From contig CM054118.1 in assembly GCA_028673005.1 (NCBI GenBank), positions 87,290,964-87,354,963 on the forward strand: a stretch of 64,000 nucleotides of DNA. Direction: 5' to 3'. This document shows, in pieces, positions 11,701 to 23,010 of this stretch (positions are counted from its first letter, which is position 1; every line of letters begins with the position of its first letter). The notes beneath the pieces are model-generated. The model searched no databases and had not been told where the DNA came from. It saw only the letters and a program-made list of their open reading frames with translations. The stretch comes from Tanypteryx hageni (taxonomy: Eukaryota; Arthropoda; Insecta; Odonata; Petaluridae). Position numbers and translations under genes: made by a program.

Positions 11701-14700
11701 GAAAGGGCCAGTTCGAATCAATGCGGAGAGTACTTATAACTAGGGAATATATTTCTCGGATTTCACCCGATTTTGCCCGTTTCTTATCTCCCTATTCGAT
11801 TTTTAAAAATTCGGGTAAAGCCCGAATAAACCCGAAAATGTTATACTAGTAATATAATTATTAATATTAAACTAGGGGCTTGGAACTTTCGGACATGATT
11901 TTAATATGCAAATGCTTTATAATTTCAGCTCTGGTTTGCATTTGATATAAATACCCTTCATTGATTTTGCTCTAGTTTATTTAAAATCTCGAGTTTATCG
12001 CTTAATAATTACTATTTCAAAACTCAGAGTTATAGACAGAAATGAAGACGTAATTAATTCATGCGGACGTTACATCTCACGGAGAAGAACACGAACGAAA
12101 AGTTTCTGCAAGACAAAACTTTATCGTTTGATATATATCACATATCACAGATATGGAATTTCATTTACACGCCACACGACAACACATCTCATTCTTCGTG
12201 GTTTTTTCGGCTGATTGAATAGCGGCATCAATCAGTAACACTTCCAGACATTGTTGTATGTTACCAGTTTACGTGTGTAATCATTTCAGTCCCAAAAATA
12301 TACAACATGCATTATATGTAGGTATACGAGTATTGAATAACGTGTAATGGTTAAAAATTTGATTTCTATTAAACCCGATTTAACCCAAATTCTTTAAAAA
12401 TGTAATAGCTTTGCTTTCATTAAAACCCGATTTCACCCGATTTGTTTAAAAGATTTAAAAACCCAATTACTACCCCTCGACTGCGATTTTATCTTTAACC
12501 CGAAAAATAAATTCCCTTCTTATAACTTACTGAGCCCCAAAGGGGAAACACCCCATCTGGCGATAAATAATAAAACACGATTAAGTGTTGCAAGAGGGTT
12601 TGATACAGAAATCATAATTTAATAATGAGGATATATATGCTTCAATATTGAAAAATAAAAAGCGAAAAATTTATCGATCTATTGAAAGTAACAGTTAAAA
12701 ATCAACCATCAACCACCAGAGAACGTCACGGAGAGTTCCGTGTTTTCCATTCATGCATCTCAGTTTTCTTTCATTTCTTATTCAAATAATCTATTTTTTA
12801 CGGCTGCTGTTCATAATAAGGTTGTATGCACGTAATGAAAGTTTTTCTAATTGATTTTTTCCCAATGATGCTTTACATATAATTTGTTTATTCGTGTATG
12901 CTGTGACGCAGATGAGGTCATTGAATTTTAGAAATCTTGATTGGAAATGAGGAAATCATGCAAAGGCCTCACAGAGAAATGTAAATATTGGTAATGAGAA
13001 GAAATGGATAGGAAGGGCTTCAATTGATTGGCAGTTACTTTTGTTTTCTTGCCTCTTTATTTTGTATATTTCAACGGCGTTGCTATAGAAAGAAGATCAT
13101 AATAATATTTTTGAGAACACAGATGATTGGGCAGAGAAAGAAAAGACTGAATGGTTACATGAGGAGGAGAGTTTGGTATAAATAAATTGTTGTTTGTGTA
13201 ACTTTTATTTCATTTTACAGTTAGGTGAAAATGCTGACTAATAAAAAGGTAGATATACTTGCTAAAGCAAAAGGTGGAAGCATGATTTCTTAAAAATTTT
13301 CAGGGTTCTGTTAGCTTTTGGGATTTAGTACTAGAGGTTGAAACGAATGAAACGTCCTGTTTGGGTTTGGTTTTTTGTTTTCCTTTCGCATACGGTCAAA
13401 CCCCGATTTACCGCCACCGTTTGTTTATCATTGACATTGGCGTTAAATCGAGGTATATGCTTGCTCTCTGTAGTCATAAGATGGAGATTCTGTTCAAAAC
13501 GATTCATGGGCGGTATGCGGGATTGGTACTTTATAGAGGAGCGTTAAATCGGGGTTTGCTAAGTTTGACCAGCTAAACATTTTCTTAAAATTTCATTACA
13601 TTTTTGGGTGTGGTAAAAAATTCTAGAATTCTCCGTAATTTTTTTTTTACGTCTTAAGAAGATCTTTCACTTTTATTTTGCATATTTTGGCTGGCGATAT
13701 TCTTTTATCCTCTATCTATTTTGAAAAGTTTTAGAGATTTCGAATGGAACATTTATTTTTAATTTTTAGAATTTTCCGAAATTTTTAGTGGTTGGGGAAT
13801 TTAAACACCTTAAAAGCTGTATTTAACGAAAAACAAACCCACTTCAGAAGAAATTTTTGAAAAGCTCATCATATCAAAAAATAAATGTTTTGCCTCCCCC
13901 TTTGGAGAGGTGGAAACCCGCACCGTTGGAATTTAGATCCTCATTAGATCTTCCCACGCGGTACAACTTCACTCCTCTAGTTCCAGTAGATTGTCTACAA
14001 TACCATTACAAAGTTTTGAATTTTCCGACTTTGAAGCCACCTAGCGGAAAATAGGGAAACTACTTGAAAAATCCAATCGGTGGAATATTCATAGATTAAT
14101 AAGAGCAAATCAAAAAGAATTTTCCAAATGTCTATTAAAACAAAAAATACTGGTTGCCCATAGACAGACGTACAAAAGACAGTGATAATATTAGCTCGTT
14201 TTTACCGCGTTTTATTAAAATAAAAAGCCGTGCTAACGTGATCACTCTGTCTGTAAACTCAGGTAACTAAACAAGTATGGAAAGGTGTACTTTATGTCGG
14301 AGTACACAGTTTCAAAATGCGTTCTTTGAGATCAACAAATTTTACTAAAACTCCCCAATACCAAATGTCATCAAAATACGTCTTGCGGTTCCCGAGTTGA
14401 AACAAAGGCACGTTGTAAACTACATGTAGGTTTTCACGTAAAGTGGTCGCAATTATTTTCCGATTGTAACCAAAATTAGAATAGGTAGACAAATTTTACA
14501 ATTTCATCAAAATACGTCCTGCGGTTCCCGAGTTTTAACATGCGGACGGACGGACGGACGGAATCGACCTCCCCTATATGCGTTCACTTCGTGCAAAGAA
14601 CGCATTAATAATTGCTCGCGCTCATCGACATGGATTTGGATTTTATTTAAACAAATATAAACCTCATTCTTTCAGCTACAGAACTGTTCATGTCCTGAGC

Positions 14701-15980
14701 TCCTCTCTTAATTATAACTAATTTGAAAATCAAATTTATAATTCATTGCACCGATTTCATGCTTTTCTTATGTGGGATTCGAAATGAAACAAAGAGGTCG
14801 GCAAAAGGAATAGATTGCTCTCCAGCAGCTGATTCTAGATCCACCATAGTTTTTACCATGTCTAGCTCTCATACATTCCTCCTATTCTATAAATGTGGCT
14901 TCTCCAAGTTGTAGGATTCTAGAGATATTGCTCGCACAGACGGAAGGACGGATAGGCAAACCGAATACATAAATGATTCTTTAGAAACAGGCGGACAAAC
15001 AATAGCTTTATAAAACAGAAACATACGCCGCAGGCAGTGAATTATTAACATATTAAACGCATTAAGCACGGTTTTACTATCAAAGGGAAATTGGAATAGA
15101 AAAATTATTTCAGTATTATCGTGTTTTTCTTTTTCTTCTTTGTAGCAACTAAGTAACTGATAGTCGGTGAGGCCATTTTTCGTGTCACAAACCGCAAACG
15201 GCCGTCTTGAATATTTCGGAAAGTATACTATAAACAAACTGATCACTTTTAAACGTGATATATAATTATTATCAATTTAAAAAGAATTTTTATTCATTTA
15301 AAAATCACAATAAAACGTACTCTGGATGCTCGAGTATTCCAGATGCGCAAAAAAGGTTACCTCAGCAAACAAAGGTTAAAGAACCCTGCTTTCAACAGAG
15401 CCTTTCATCTTTACCTTAACATACTCGTATAGCTTAAAAACAAAGACGCAATTAGTTAAAATGCAGCAAAGCGTTTCTTGGCGAGAATGAAAATTATGCT
15501 GTTTGACATCCCTTGGAACAAATTTTAATCTTGCGTCAGTTTTTGCTATTGAAACTTAGAAAAAGCTTATTAACTTCTCTTAATTTATTGAAGCATAAAA
15601 AATCTTAGAATGCGCGACGCGGAGTGCACAACATTTCTGTGGCGGCACGATATCATTTTTAGTTTTCCACGGAATATTATTATTATGGAATATTTTCTCG
15701 TATAATATACTCGACGCGATAATCAAGATTTCAGAGTGCGAAACAATGGCAGAAGAGCACTACGAGAGCTCAGGATTCATTTCGGTTAACGCGTCAATCG
15801 GCAAATAATCGCTGGAAATCCGTCTCTAACTGCGGTGCGAAATCGAAGTTATCCAATAGAAATAGTCTTCACGAATCCGTTCCAATCTCATGCAAATTAT
15901 ACAGAAAAACACAAGGAATATCTGAAGATTGTTAGGACTAAAGCTACGGATTTTCCATCCATAGGCCTCACCTTATCCAT
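8286..15980 (-). CDS. spz-like: Spätzle-like secreted cystine-knot ligand precursor (three coding exons)
   Basis: Exons 15980-15972, 11642-10819 and 8781-8286 give 1329 nt, 442 residues. Exon 1 encodes only M-D-K and ends at a gtgagg donor. Exon 2 opens after a polypyrimidine tract ending in cag. The second intron has a gtaagt donor and a cag acceptor, with a shared Thr codon (AC+G) at residue 278. The start is the first in-frame ATG after a TAG at 16047-16049. Residues 1-18 form a signal peptide with a Leu run, followed by a Pro/Gln-rich pro-region, 'FCESPQRYP', a dibasic KKR at 314-316 and a C-terminal domain from about residue 343 with seven cysteines and the VxxEVC, RCVQ, FPTACLC pattern. 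Spätzle proteins are processed by serine proteases, and dimers of the cystine-knot domain activate Toll receptors. The short pro-region motif hints at a Spz4-type paralogue, but I cannot fix the number. Introns are about 4.3 and 2.0 kb and transposon-rich. Confidence 0.85.
9220..9517. mobile_element. Non-autonomous hAT-like element in intron 2
   Basis: The left end is CAGTGGTTCCCAACCTGGGT and the right end, reverse-complemented, is CAGTGGTCACAACC. 'GGGTGCCGCGG' repeats near both ends. The 8-bp flanks gcctagga and gtctatgg match at only 5 of 8 positions, so the target duplication has decayed. About 298 bp, with no transposase. Confidence 0.65.
10819..11642 (-). CDS. spz-like: Spätzle-like gene, exon 2 (signal peptide and pro-region)
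   Basis: Codes residues 4-277 plus two bases of codon 278. It begins after the acceptor ttctgtttcatttccag and opens 'SRLLLLLLFVSSCFA', completing the signal peptide begun by exon 1. The rest is a Pro/Gln/Arg-rich, probably disordered pro-region, ending 'CEGF..KGFCESPQRYP' just before the gtaagt donor. The reading is open without interruption for the whole exon, about 275 codons. Confidence 0.82.
11741..12518. mobile_element. Non-autonomous hAT-like element in intron 1
   Basis: Perfect 8-bp target duplication cttataac at 11733-11740 and 12519-12526. The TIRs read tAGGGAATATATTTCTCGG and, from the right, aAGGGAATTTATTTTTCGG. Clusters of 'acccga' lie just inside both ends. The 778-bp interior is AT-rich without transposase. 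It sits about 100 bp upstream of the exon 2 acceptor of the spätzle-like gene. Confidence 0.75.
13393..13573. mobile_element. Tigger/pogo-like MITE in intron 1
   Basis: TA at 13391-13392 and 13574-13575 flanks inverted ends: left CGGTCAAACCCCGATTTA, right (reverse-complemented) GCTGGTCAAACTTAGC followed by AAACCCCGATTTAACG. The 181-bp size, TA flank and 'accccgatttaacg' terminus suit a pogo-group MITE. The two open frames across it are incidental. Confidence 0.65.
14265..14605. repeat. Second copy of the 152-bp-unit dispersed repeat
   Basis: Shares lead-in, core ('gta.taggt.ttca.gtaaagtggtcg') and end ('cctcccctatatgcgttcacttcg') with 3155-3799, but has fewer core units. A run of four 'gacg/gacgg' steps precedes the end. 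It lies in intron 1 of the spätzle-like gene. Confidence 0.75.
14610..15970. other. Intron 1 sequence without other recognised features
   Basis: AT-rich intronic DNA between the repeat and the exon 1 donor at 15971. No reading frame with recognisable homology on either strand. Confidence 0.5.
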
Positions 15981-16200
15981 GGTCAGGAGCGGCAGAGAGA
16001 AAGAGGAGAGCGTCTGAGGCGGTCTTAAGTCGTCTGCGGACGGATGCTAGAGGTGCTGGTGGGCGAGGCGACGGCGGCCCGAGAATGGACGATAGGCGCG
16101 GTGGAAGAAAGGTTCGCTCTCTCGAATCGGGGACAGCTCTGCGTAGAAAGAGAGAAAGGAGAGAAAGGGGCACGGAGAGAGTGTGCTACCCCCTCCCCTC
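15981..16200 (-). promoter_or_regulatory. Putative 5'UTR and core promoter region of the spätzle-like gene
   Basis: The sequence upstream of the start codon is GC-rich and rich in CT/GA repeats ('tctctcctttctctctttc', 'cgagagagcg' read on the minus strand), unlike the AT-rich surroundings. No TATA box was found. Assignment rests on position and composition only; the transcription start is unknown. Confidence 0.35.
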
Positions 16201-16381
16201 CCAATCCAAGTCGTGCATCCTTCTGCCCCTCCCTCGATGAGTCATTGTTGCTTCACGATCATCCTAGCGCTCTTCACGCGACACTTTCCCTCGCCACACC
16301 CTCCACGACATCCGCCACGCCACCTGCCTATCACCTCCACCCCACCAATACATCACAGCCGGTCCAGACACCTCTTCGACG

Positions 16382-16657
16382 GGGAGCCGGTGGTGCGGTG
16401 GTTAGAATGTTGGCCCTGCCAGTTAAAGCGACACCCGGTTCGAATCCTGTAGAATTTTTTCCGAGGAAGCCCGGCCCTCTATTTGTGCGTGTTGGAACTA
16501 AGGAGACGAGGACGAGCCAATGAGAAAAAGAGAAACGAGGAGTGCGCTCAAATCAACACTTCGTCCTTCGGAAGGAACGTCAAGCCGTTGGTTCCCTTGG
16601 TGCTCTTCGTCGAGAGCAGGCTAAAAAAATCTGGCACTAGGTTTCTCTCCTCCCTTC
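16382..16657 (+). mobile_element. tRNA-derived SINE
   Basis: A tRNA-like head has a box A region (tggtgcggtggttagaatg) and a perfect box B (ggttcgaatcc, 16438-16448), the internal promoter of RNA polymerase III. The body ('ttttttccgaggaagcccgg' to 'ggtttctctcctcccttc') matches the SINE pair at 29611-30008. Autonomous partner unknown. Confidence 0.8.
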
Positions 16658-16689
16658 CTATCAGACTGTTCATTGCACTAACTCTAAGA

Positions 16690-16929
16690 CAGTGTTTCTC
16701 AAACTGTGGGACGCAAAATTATTTTGGATGCAAGGTGAAATGTCGATAAATAAAGTTTTCACAAATAATAAAATTTTATCAGGGAATGTTTGAAAAGACG
16801 ATGTGATAAAATTATTAATAGTAATATAAAATGAAGAAATTTGCAATAAAGTTTCTTTTTTAAAAAATATTTTCAATTCAAAGGGGGCCGCATGATATTC
16901 CGCGAAAATTGAAAGTTTGAGAACCCATG
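16690..16929. mobile_element. Non-autonomous hAT MITE, same family as 313-537
   Basis: The left end CAGTGTTTCTCAAACTGTGG is identical to that at 313; the interior 'aattattttggatg.aaggtgaa' and 'caa..gggggccgc' are shared. The 8-bp flanks ctctaaga (16682-16689) and ctcttaga (16930-16937) match at 7 of 8. Confidence 0.85.
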
Positions 16930-17039
16930 CTCTTAGATACCCATTGAGCGTAGGAAGAGGTGAATCAGGTGGGAACATACGAACCTCTCCGACGAACCGT
17001 TCCTCCGACGTTTGTCTTCCGCGCAGGGGACGTCTCCCC

Positions 17040-17155
17040 TCCTTACGCCCTCCTTACCTCTCCCTCCCCCCACCTCCTTCTCCCTCGTTACCCCTCCCTC
17101 CACCCATCCCTATCCCCTCCCCTCCTCCATCTCCCCCCCTCCCTCTCTCGTGACG
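17040..17155. repeat. Polypyrimidine low-complexity tract
   Basis: Nearly pure C/T on the plus strand ('cctccctccacccatccc'). It produces several overlapping Pro/Ser-rich open frames that are compositional artefacts. Confidence 0.7.
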
Positions 17156-17670
17156 GAAGGCGCTGTAGATTCCTGGCAAAGGCGTGCCAATTAATAGGGA
17201 AAACATTCCGAGTGTTATCTGGAGAGGGAAGAGGGCTGCGATATGCGGGAGTCTTTAACGGAGAGAGGCGGTGAAGCGGGTGCGGGCGCGTGCCTAGTGG
17301 GAAAGTGGACGGGAGGAGGGAAAATGCAGAGAGGGAGTGGAGGGAGGTGGAAGGGGCGTTGCCGGGATGCAGTGCGGCGAGGAGCTTTCTCCGAGGCGGA
17401 TGAGAGAAGCGGGGATTTTCTTGGATGAATTGGGCGAGCCACTCCCCCAATGCAAAGCACGGCAATCATTTTCTTGAAAGTTGCTAATAAAAAGGGATTT
17501 TTCTCGATCGTGTCACGCGAATCCCGTCCCGTCACGATACAGTTATCTTGTCCGAGTTCTGAGATTTCCTCCATGACCTTTCCTTGAAATGCATTTCGAT
17601 TGCTTGATCATCTTAATGTGTTTAATTATTACTTGATTTTTATAGTTACGGTATTATTCAATTATTCTAT

Positions 17671-17904
17671 GGTCTCTCCCTCTGTCCCCTTCAAAGGGTC
17701 TCTCTCCCTGGCCCCTTCAAAAGATCTCTCCCTCTATCCCCTTCTAGGAGTCTCTCCCTCTATCCCCTTCAAAGGGTCTCTCCCTCTGTCCCCTTCAAAG
17801 GGCCTCTCTCCCTGACCCCTTCAAAAGTTCTCTCCCTCTATCCCCTTCAAAGGGTCTCTCCTCTGGCCCCTTCTTCAGAGCATATCTCCCCGTCCCCTTC
17901 AAAG
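17671..17904. repeat. 26-bp minisatellite, nine units
   Basis: Units follow 'ggtctctccctctgtcccc' plus 'ttcaaag', with variants (tatcccc, tggcccc). Spacing is 26 bp throughout, 234 bp in all. 26 is not a multiple of three, so the Ser/Pro-rich frame seen across it is accidental. Confidence 0.85.
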
Positions 17905-18940
17905 AGATTGAGTACAGTAATTTCTTAGTGGCAATCCATAATGGCACTTATAAATATATTGACAATAAGATAATATATAAATTTAAGCAAAACTTTCAAT
18001 TACAGCACTGCTTCTCGGAAGATAAGATTTCTTGTTTTGACCCGTACCAACGCCACAGATAATTCAACTTGGATGGCTGACACGGAAAGCAGCGACATAA
18101 AATTGGCACTGTGTAAGAAGGAGATAATATTTCAGATTCACATAAACGTGGCTAAGAATTAGGTCCTGAGCCTTGTTGATAGTAATTGCAAACGCAAATC
18201 ATAGAAGAAAACGGCGCCAAGCTAAAATTACTGTGTTAAAACACAGAAACGATTCATTAAAAATAATTATAAATTAAGCTCCTACACTTTCGGATTGAAT
18301 AAGATAGGCTGTGTAATTTTTTAAAATAGTTAAATCAGAAAATTATAAGCTTACCTTTTTTATTTTTTCTCGCTGTGAGCCAAAACACTGCCGTTTCTAG
18401 ACAAGCAAACAAAAAATATTTGATTTCTGTTATCTTACAATACACAACAGAGTAACTGTCTAAATGTCTGCAGCGTATGACCATAACACTAATAATTAGT
18501 TACACGATTTTTTCGCAATATAGTGTGATCTGTCAATAGTAAAACTTTCGATCTCCCAGCGAAAATAATTTTTGGGCCCCTTAACAATGGTTTGTTTAAT
18601 ACAACACATTGATATAGATAGAGCTGCAGGGTACCCTAAATCTCTATCTATCATAAAATCTTAGGTTAGATTCCAGGAGAGTCCATTTTCTTTTTTTGAT
18701 TAACACCGGGATTTGTGTAGCATATTAATCATTTGCTGTTTAAAATTGCTTCGAAGCTTTGTACGAAATCGGTATGTGGACGCTTTTACGCTTGAAAGAA
18801 TAAAGTTTTCTTAAAGAGAGAATTCGAATCCGTGTGGAATTAACGTTAAAATGTGTAATATAATGCAAGCAAAACTTACTTAAATCTGCTTATCAAAAAT
18901 CAAAATAGAATTGTAAAACTTATAGTTCCTTACCGATGTG
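17905..18940. other. AT-rich non-coding stretch
   Basis: No recognised gene, TIR or tandem repeat. Confidence 0.45.
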
Positions 18941-18949
18941 AAACCAAGT

Positions 18950-19690
18950 GTTATTGTAATAACTACAAAACATTATACTGTACTAATATGTATAAGAATG
19001 ATGGAGTATTGGCAATACCTCTACTGTACAAATATGTGTGCATCACAGACAACTATTTTTCTAATAAATAAAAAAAACAAATAGTAACAACACACCAAAA
19101 AGATATGAGAAATAAAATTAAATATGAAATTCCGGAGTACTTTAATAACAGTGGTGGAAGACAATTGAAAGTGAGTATTCCTAATATGTTTAACAAACTA
19201 CCTAAGGAATTACAAACACTAAATAGCCAAAGCAAAGTAAAAATAAAAATTAAAGATTGGCTCCTTAGTATAGAGTATTCATTGCTCTAATGGCATGTTA
19301 ACAGGCATATGTTTATGTGTGTAGGTGTATATATGTAAAGATATATATATATATGTGTGTGTATATATGTACGATATATATAAGTATGTTGATATACATG
19401 ATTATACATATAATGTTAAACAAGTTATTAACTATGAGGAATATTATGTGGAAATATTATTTAGTGAAATATTGTTTGTTAAAAAGGAAAATATTTATTT
19501 GTTTGTGTAGAGTGTGTAATTATTAAAAAACAAAACGCTGGAACCAAAGGGAAAATTGACACCTACAGACGAGACTATGGCTCTGTAGGACCAGATCAAG
19601 TTTCCTCCCTGAAATTTGTAACGAATTCTTTTTGTAACTGTAATAATTTATGTAAATGTATTCCTAATGTATTTTCCTAATAATAATAAA
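18950..19690 (+). pseudogene. LINE 3' end: C-terminus of a reverse transcriptase plus 3'UTR
   Basis: Around 18960-19290 the plus strand reads 'LPIPLLYKYVCI', a stop, then 'KYEIPEYF' and 'FNKLPKELQTLNS' to a terminal stop after 'WLLSIEYSLL'. The '(Y)xxP…xxFNxLPxELxxL…FKxxxKxWLL' layout is typical of the extreme C-terminus of LINE ORF2 proteins. A 3'UTR-like tail with AATAAA follows and ends near 19690. No catalytic core remains, so this is a 5'-truncated copy; clade not assigned. Confidence 0.6.
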
Positions 19691-19699
19691 GTTCTAAAG

Positions 19700-20370
19700 A
19701 AAAGTATGTGCATAGTTTGTTAAAAATTACGCTTCTGTCCACGAAATAATTTACGGTGTTTATTTGAGGGTGAATATTTTGGTGGCTTCGCTGCTGCGTG
19801 GGTGGTGTTCCGTTCGGCGAAGGGAAAGTTCTGCTTCTGCCTACATGGCCCCACATGAGGGGACCTCCTGAAACTCCATGATACTATTACACCGTTCTGG
19901 TTTTTCCAAACATGACGGGCGGTCGTCCTAAAGAGCGGTTTTTGGCTGATAACGAAGGAACCGAAAAATGCGGGAGCATTATCAGTGGTAATTACCAAAA
20001 TTCGTGAGCACATAACGATTTACGATCAGCTATAAAAATCCACAGGTTTCCTTAGAAATTTGTTCTGGATATCAGCGTGGAGAACTAAGCGTATCCTAAA
20101 TATCCAATCGCAGAATGTATGTATAGCTCAATGTTTTATCGATTGATTAACTCCTAAGTCGAAAATTTCCACCTGTATCGGCGAAATTGGAACAAGTAGG
20201 CGTCGAAAGGTATAGTTCGGAAAAATACGTAACTGCGGTTTGTCCATCCATAGCGATATAAGAAAACTTGCAGTAGAAGTTTTCCAAATTTCTTCATTTA
20301 AATTGAATATCTTTTCCAATTAACGAGAACCGCGATGACTCGGCTTCTATCGGGGAACACTTAAAGAGAT
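19700..20370. other. Unassigned non-coding stretch
   Basis: A mildly GC-richer patch at 19750-20000 has a 97-codon minus-strand frame with no family resemblance. Nothing further can be supported. Confidence 0.4.
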
Positions 20371-20379
20371 TTGATTATC

Positions 20380-20760
20380 GGAATTGAAGACTATATTTCC
20401 AAACTTATAACAATACAAGCTTTTAATAAAATAATCGAAAGGAATTAAAAAATTTGTGCTATTATTGACAAATTGTTTCAAGCAAAAGTGTGCTCGAGAT
20501 TTTTCGAAAATGTGAGTTAGAAGGTTCTTCGCCAAATGTTTTCTTGATTTAGAGGAAGCAGAATTTACAACCACAGAAATTTTGACAATGTTTTGAAGAA
20601 TACATTCACTGAAAACATATTTGACATGGAATATTTGAAAGAAAATTTTATCGGTTTCTGTGCTGATGGCGGAATACAATGCTCGGCCACAAACCAGAAG
20701 CTACCACCAGAATGATAGAAGATATTCCTAATGAAATAATATGTAGTTGTTTGAAACATT
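20380..20760 (+). pseudogene. Possible decayed hAT transposase, catalytic region
   Basis: Frame-broken plus-strand text includes 'NFIGFCADGG' and, one frame over, 'TMLGHKPEA', resembling the '(V)GVCTDGAxAMLGxxxG' motif of ZBED-type hAT transposases. It may be the upstream part of the element whose later pieces lie at 22476-23010 and 24411-24638. The match is short and could be chance. Confidence 0.3.
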
Positions 20761-20769
20761 GATTACAAG

Positions 20770-21950
20770 TCTTATTAGATGGTTCGATAAATGCTTTCGA
20801 GGGGATAGATCATCGTAAAATGACATCGACTAAATTTCGGCAATTCTTCTCCGATAAAATAATCTATTTGAACCTAAATGTCTGAAGAATTTGGAATAGA
20901 AACCAACTAGATTGGTTGTGTTTGAGGTCCAAGGTGGTCTTTTGTATAAGATCCGCTAAAGATGTTTGAAGAGTTCTTAATAAATATTTTTTGAAAATAT
21001 CATATTTTCTTCGTGAAGAATGGAAAAATAAAGCATTTCTGAGAGACATTACCATAGTGATTGACATTTTGGATATTTAATTATTATAAAATGCAATGCA
21101 AGAGCGATTAATGAGCAAAAGCGGATAAATTAATTAAAATAACTATTCATCATTTTCAACAAATATAATAGATAATTTTGTTTCTCACGAAATAATATAA
21201 TGATTAAAATGCTTTTAATTTCATAGTTTGAAGGTAATGATAGATTCAAGTCGCTTCCCAGCAAAAAAATATATGGCGCATGTCATCGATAAAATGAAAG
21301 TCAGATTATTAAATGATGGCGGTCTGAAATTTAAAAAGACAATATTGATACAAATACAAGTAAATTAGTTAAATTGTTCATTACTTTGGATCCCACTCCG
21401 TGGATTACCTTAGTAATCATGCCACATTTGAAATCAGGGGAAGAAATAGTTTATCAATTAAATGAATGGGTAGTAAAATTTAAGATCAAATGAAATTGTT
21501 TTTTTTTTTACTGCGTAGATGACGGATCGCTTTACGGAGAAACTCGCAAGGGGGTACAGACTGCGTGAAGTGCAGCTGGAGGGAATGCATAGGTCTTCTA
21601 ATCTGTCATTTTTATCTTCCTCGAAAAGAAAAGAGGGGTGCATCGCAGTGGTCGCCAGATGAGAGCGCAAGAGAAATGATTCGGTAAGGAAGAAGACGTA
21701 ATCAGAAGAGTAAAGACGCTAAAATGTCATACTTCAAGGAGAAATGACCAGCGTTCGTCGTATAGCGTCATCGAATGGTTCTCGCATCAAGAGACCGAAA
21801 AGAAGAGCGAAAGGCGTGTAGGACAGAGGGATTCTTAGAGGCGACTTATTGTTAGAGGGAAGCAGGTGATAAGGAAAACTGGAGGAGTCTGATCGGGGTC
21901 TTCATTCATCAATTGGTTGAAAAGGGCTGTCGATGATCATCATATATAAA
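20770..21950. other. AT-rich non-coding stretch
   Basis: No recognisable gene or element termini on either strand. Confidence 0.4.
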
Positions 21951-21953
21951 TTA

Positions 21954-22445
21954 CTAGTATAGTGCCCATCATATGACGGGTTTTTAAACTGATAGAAGTG
22001 TAGTTTGATTAATAATTCTCATAACTTTATTTTTCATAATTTTTATTGATATTCAAAGATGACAGTTACGATAAGTAAAAAAGGTATATAATTAAAGCTA
22101 AACAAAAATTTTTGGTGTTTTTAAAAACTGTTCGCGATTTCACTGTGATCAAAAGCAAAAATTCAGATTCAGATTAGAATTGTTGTTGACAATATTGGTG
22201 AATTTAGCTATGAATGCTGCTGAAACTATTCAAATACTTCACTAAACACAAGGTTTGGGTGTGAAGGTCCTCTCATCATCCTTAAATATTTCTCTCTGAC
22301 ACAGTCCAGCTTTGATGGACATTTTTATATTATCTGGATTTCGCGTGCGTGGAAGTGCAACATATAGTTGGCCATGTGAAAAGACTGGATCATGCATAAC
22401 AACGTCAAAAATTGCATTAGAAAGAGTCTCATAGTAACAAAATCA
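21954..22445 (-). mobile_element. Helitron 3' end with Rep-helicase C-terminal remnant
   Basis: On the minus strand, 'ETLSNAIFDVVMHDPVFSHG' runs on into 'QLYVALPRTRNPDNIKM' and stops at 22244-22242. 'PVFSHGQLYVALSR' is the conserved end of Helitron/Pif1-type helicases. Downstream on the same strand comes a hairpin, CCCGTCATATGATGGG (21980-21965), then a terminus CTAG followed by T (21957-21953): the Helitron 3' rule of a hairpin about 10 nt before CTRR next to T. The rest of the Rep-helicase is gone. Confidence 0.75.
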
Positions 22446-22475
22446 GAAATCAATTTGACATAAAATGAACTTGAA

Positions 22476-23010
22476 TTGGTCTCTAATACAATATTAGCAT
22501 TGCAACCGATAAAAGTTGCAGTAGAGGCACTATGTAACAAAAATGTAAATCTGTATATCGCTGATGTTACGTTAAAATTTATGCTAGATGAACTAACAAA
22601 CCAAAACACACTTTTAAGCAATGAACTTAAAAAATTATTGTTTGCCCATATAAAGGAAAGACGTACAATTTATTCTGGTGTTCTACAGTACCTTTATGAT
22701 CCCACGAAATCGAATGATGAAGATTACGGAATTTTTAATAAAACCAGCACATCCACAATAATAAAGATAATCGTGGAGCTGCTTGAACGCGTTTCTAATA
22801 AAAAGGAAACAGATAATATAACTTAGTCAAATGAAGTCATTGGTTCCGATTCCGTGAATGTTGCAACTTCAGTTCCGTCGACATCGGCTGCATTGTCGAC
22901 GAAGGAAAAACTTCAATTGGCGATAAAGAAAAAACTGATGTAGCCTATGAAGATCTAACTCAAAAACAAAAAAATCTGATGTGGCCACCACATGACTTTC
23001 TCCATATCTG
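22476..23010 (+). pseudogene. hAT (ZBED-type) transposase fragment, middle part
   Basis: An open frame reads 'LQPIKVAVEALCNKNVNLY', 'IADVTLKFMLDELTNQNT', 'ERRTIYSGVLQYLYDP', then after a stop 'STKEKLQLAIKK' and (frame-shifted) 'DVAYEDL'. This is the 'CRRDANLxTADxxLxFMLxxL…ERR…LxxxLQYLxNP…STKExL' stretch that precedes the C-terminal dimerisation domain in ZBED-like hAT transposases. The continuation is found 1.4 kb downstream at 24411, so the element was split by later insertions. Non-functional. Confidence 0.7.

Noticed and set aside
16044..16523. 159-codon plus-strand frame
   Set aside because: It runs through pyrimidine-rich DNA into the SINE head; composition is artefactual and no start or splice context supports it.
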